From Ruminococcaceae bacterium UBA3710 (GTDB taxonomy: Bacteria > Bacillota > Clostridia > Oscillospirales > Acutalibacteraceae), in assembly GCA_002371985.1 (NCBI GenBank), contig DFHZ01000074.1:1-7352 (forward strand): a stretch of DNA of 7,352 nt, in the 5' to 3' direction. Below, one piece after another: positions 6,192 through 7,352 of the stretch (its first letter is position 1; each line of letters begins with the position of its first letter). The notes beneath the pieces are model-generated. The model was given only the letters and a program-made list of their open reading frames with translations, searched no databases and had not been told where the DNA came from. Made by a program: the position numbers and the translations under genes.

Positions 6192-7035
6192 TATAATCGA
6201 AGTTAAAAATGTTACATTTGAATATTCGGGCGGGGAATCGCCGAAAACCGTAATTAAAGATTTCAGTATTGCCTTCCAAAGAGGCAGTTTTACTGTAATT
6301 TTAGGCCGCAACGGCTCGGGAAAATCAACCCTTGCAAAACTCTTAAACGGTTTATATAAACCTACTGTCGGAGATGTGTTTGTCGATTCGATAAATACAA
6401 AAGACGAGGCAACGGAAATTGAAATCAAACGCAGAGTGGGTATGGTTTTCCAAAATCCAGATAATCAACTTTTAGCATCTATTGTAGAAGAAGATGTCGC
6501 TTTCGGACCTGAAAATTTAGGTTTTGAGCCGAATGAAATCCGTAATAGAGTAGATAATGCTTTAAAGGCGGTTGATATGTATGATTACCGTCAAAAATCG
6601 CCGCACCACCTTTCGGGCGGTCAAAAGCAGAGGGTTGCTATCGCAGGTATTATTGCAATGGAACCCGAATGTATTGTACTTGATGAGCCTACTGCTATGC
6701 TCGACCCTCGTGGACGAAACGAAATTATAAAAACAATCGAAAAGTTAAATAAAGAAAAGGGAATAACGATTATTTTGATAACTCATTTTATGGAAGAGGC
6801 TCAAAATGCCGATAGGATAATCGTTATGGATGACGGCGTAATAGCAGCCGACGATAAACCTGCTAAAATATTTAAAAACGCAAAAATGCTAAAGTCTGTA
6901 GGTCTTGATGTTCCGCAGACAACAGAGTTGCTTATTGAACTTAATAACAACGGGTTTAATATTGATACAAATGCTATTTCTATAGAAGAAGCAGCCGAAA
7001 AAATAAGCGAGGCGCTTCATTCGGAGGGAATTTAA
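6181..7035 (+). CDS. ecfA1: Energy-coupling factor transporter ATPase EcfA1 (CbiO-like)
   Basis: A cytoplasmic ABC ATPase of the ECF importer module. With EcfA2 it drives the transmembrane EcfT, which pairs with interchangeable substrate-binding S components for vitamins or metals. The 284 residues contain Walker A GRNGSGKST (42-50), Q-loop VFQNPDNQLLA (89-99, Q91), signature LSGGQKQRVAIAG (144-156), Walker B IVLDEPTAMLD (165-175) with catalytic E169, and H-loop H202 (LITHFMEEA). QNPDNQ is typical of the EcfA1 half, whereas the neighbour has QYPEYQ. A C-terminal extension (about 235-284) fits the family, whose members use it for ATPase dimerisation. The ATG at 6181 lies within the last codons of the methyltransferase gene, with only a weak TGGA upstream, so translation probably depends on coupling. 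The substrate cannot be told because no S component is visible. Confidence 0.95.
   Translation: MENNIIEVKNVTFEYSGGESPKTVIKDFSIAFQRGSFTVILGRNGSGKSTLAKLLNGLYKPTVGDVFVDSINTKDEATEIEIKRRVGMVFQNPDNQLLASIVEEDVAFGPENLGFEPNEIRNRVDNALKAVDMYDYRQKSPHHLSGGQKQRVAIAGIIAMEPECIVLDEPTAMLDPRGRNEIIKTIEKLNKEKGITIILITHFMEEAQNADRIIVMDDGVIAADDKPAKIFKNAKMLKSVGLDVPQTTELLIELNNNGFNIDTNAISIEEAAEKISEALHSEGI
7023..7028 (+). promoter_or_regulatory. Ribosome binding site supporting a TTG start for ecfA2
   Basis: GGAGGG lies seven bases before TTG at 7036, within the final codons of ecfA1. No ATG or GTG exists near the expected N-terminus, and homologues begin about here, so the strong site and its spacing establish the unusual TTG start. 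Confidence 0.85.
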
Positions 7036-7352
7036 TTGACACCTATATTAGAGGTTAAAAACCTTACGCATACTTACGATGCGTCTACACCATTTGAATT
7101 TAATGCTGTAAATAATGTTTCTTTTTCGGTAAACCAAGGGGAAATTATCGGAATTATCGGGCATACCGGCTCCGGAAAGTCTACATTGGTAGAGCATTTA
7201 AACGGTTTGCTTAAACCAACATCGGGAACAGTTTTTTTTGAGGGCAAAGACATCTGGGAAAATCCTAAAAAAATAAAAACTATTCGTTCAAAAATAGGGC
7301 TTGTATTCCAGTATCCCGAATATCAATTATTTGAGGAAACTGTATTAAAGGA
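7036..7352 (+). CDS. ecfA2: Energy-coupling factor transporter ATPase EcfA2, C-terminus cut by window edge
   Basis: The second ABC ATPase of the ECF module; the first 105 codons are present and the frame is open to the right edge. After the TTG start the product reads (M)TPILEVKNLTHTY, then AVNNVSFSVNQGEIIGIIG (24-42), Walker A GHTGSGKST (42-50), LNGLLKPTSG (55-64) and Q-loop VFQYPEYQLFEETV (90-103, Q92). HTGSGKST and QYPEYQLFEETV mark the EcfA2 rather than the EcfA1 half, so the pair is a heterodimer. The signature, Walker B and H-loop would lie outside the window. The gene starts on the base after the ecfA1 stop, with GGAGGG seven bases upstream, so matched expression of the two ATPases is likely. 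EcfT is expected next but is not visible. Confidence 0.93.
   Translation, partial: MTPILEVKNLTHTYDASTPFEFNAVNNVSFSVNQGEIIGIIGHTGSGKSTLVEHLNGLLKPTSGTVFFEGKDIWENPKKIKTIRSKIGLVFQYPEYQLFEETVLK

Noticed and set aside
6051..6428. 125-codon minus-strand open frame across the methyltransferase/ecfA1 overlap
   Set aside because: It is opposite the Walker A region of ecfA1 and has no family signature.

Overview
The window looks like an ordinary chromosomal segment of a low-GC Gram-positive bacterium, most likely a member of the Clostridia. The reasons are the A/T-rich third codon positions, strong AGGAGG-type ribosome binding sites, an LtaS-like lipoteichoic-acid-synthase-family enzyme, paired energy-coupling-factor (ECF) ATPases, and a RuvC-type Holliday junction resolvase directly ahead of ruvA and ruvB. 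Bacilli generally lack RuvC and use RecU, so RuvC points to Clostridia. No genus can be assigned by eye. There is no sign of mobile elements, CRISPR arrays, tRNA or rRNA.

Layout: two divergent transcription units share one intergenic region of about 146 bp (3008-3153). The leftward unit (minus strand, 3007 down to 1) encodes a membrane-anchored LTA-synthase/sulfatase-family phosphotransferase, then a MutT/MutX-like NUDIX hydrolase that overlaps it by 4 bases (ATGA), then the first 88 codons of a LOG-family nucleotide phosphoribohydrolase cut by the left edge. The rightward unit (plus strand, 3154 to 7352) encodes RuvC, RuvA and RuvB, an uncharacterised class I SAM-dependent methyltransferase of the RlmI-like COG1092 type, and the ECF ATPases EcfA1 and EcfA2, the latter cut by the right edge. 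Junctions in this unit range from an 11-base overlap to a 10-base gap and no terminator-like hairpin was seen, so it is probably one operon.

The divergent region carries two convincing sigma-A-type promoters, each with an extended -10 (TGnTATAAT). They support short leaders and help choose the start codons of the LTA-synthase-like gene and ruvC. No Clostridia/Bacillus-type SOS box (GAAC-N4-GTTC) was found in front of ruvC.

How the genes work together: RuvA and RuvB migrate Holliday junctions and RuvC cuts them. The methyltransferase may modify RNA, but its target is unknown. EcfA1 and EcfA2 should power an ECF vitamin/metal importer whose EcfT subunit is expected just beyond the right edge. 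On the other strand, the NUDIX and LOG enzymes both act on nucleotides, while the LtaS-like protein would build or decorate a cell-surface polymer. I see no strong evidence for a new biological system here. The points most worth a second look are the methyltransferase without the usual m5C cysteine and the fusion of the ruv and ecf gene sets into one apparent operon.
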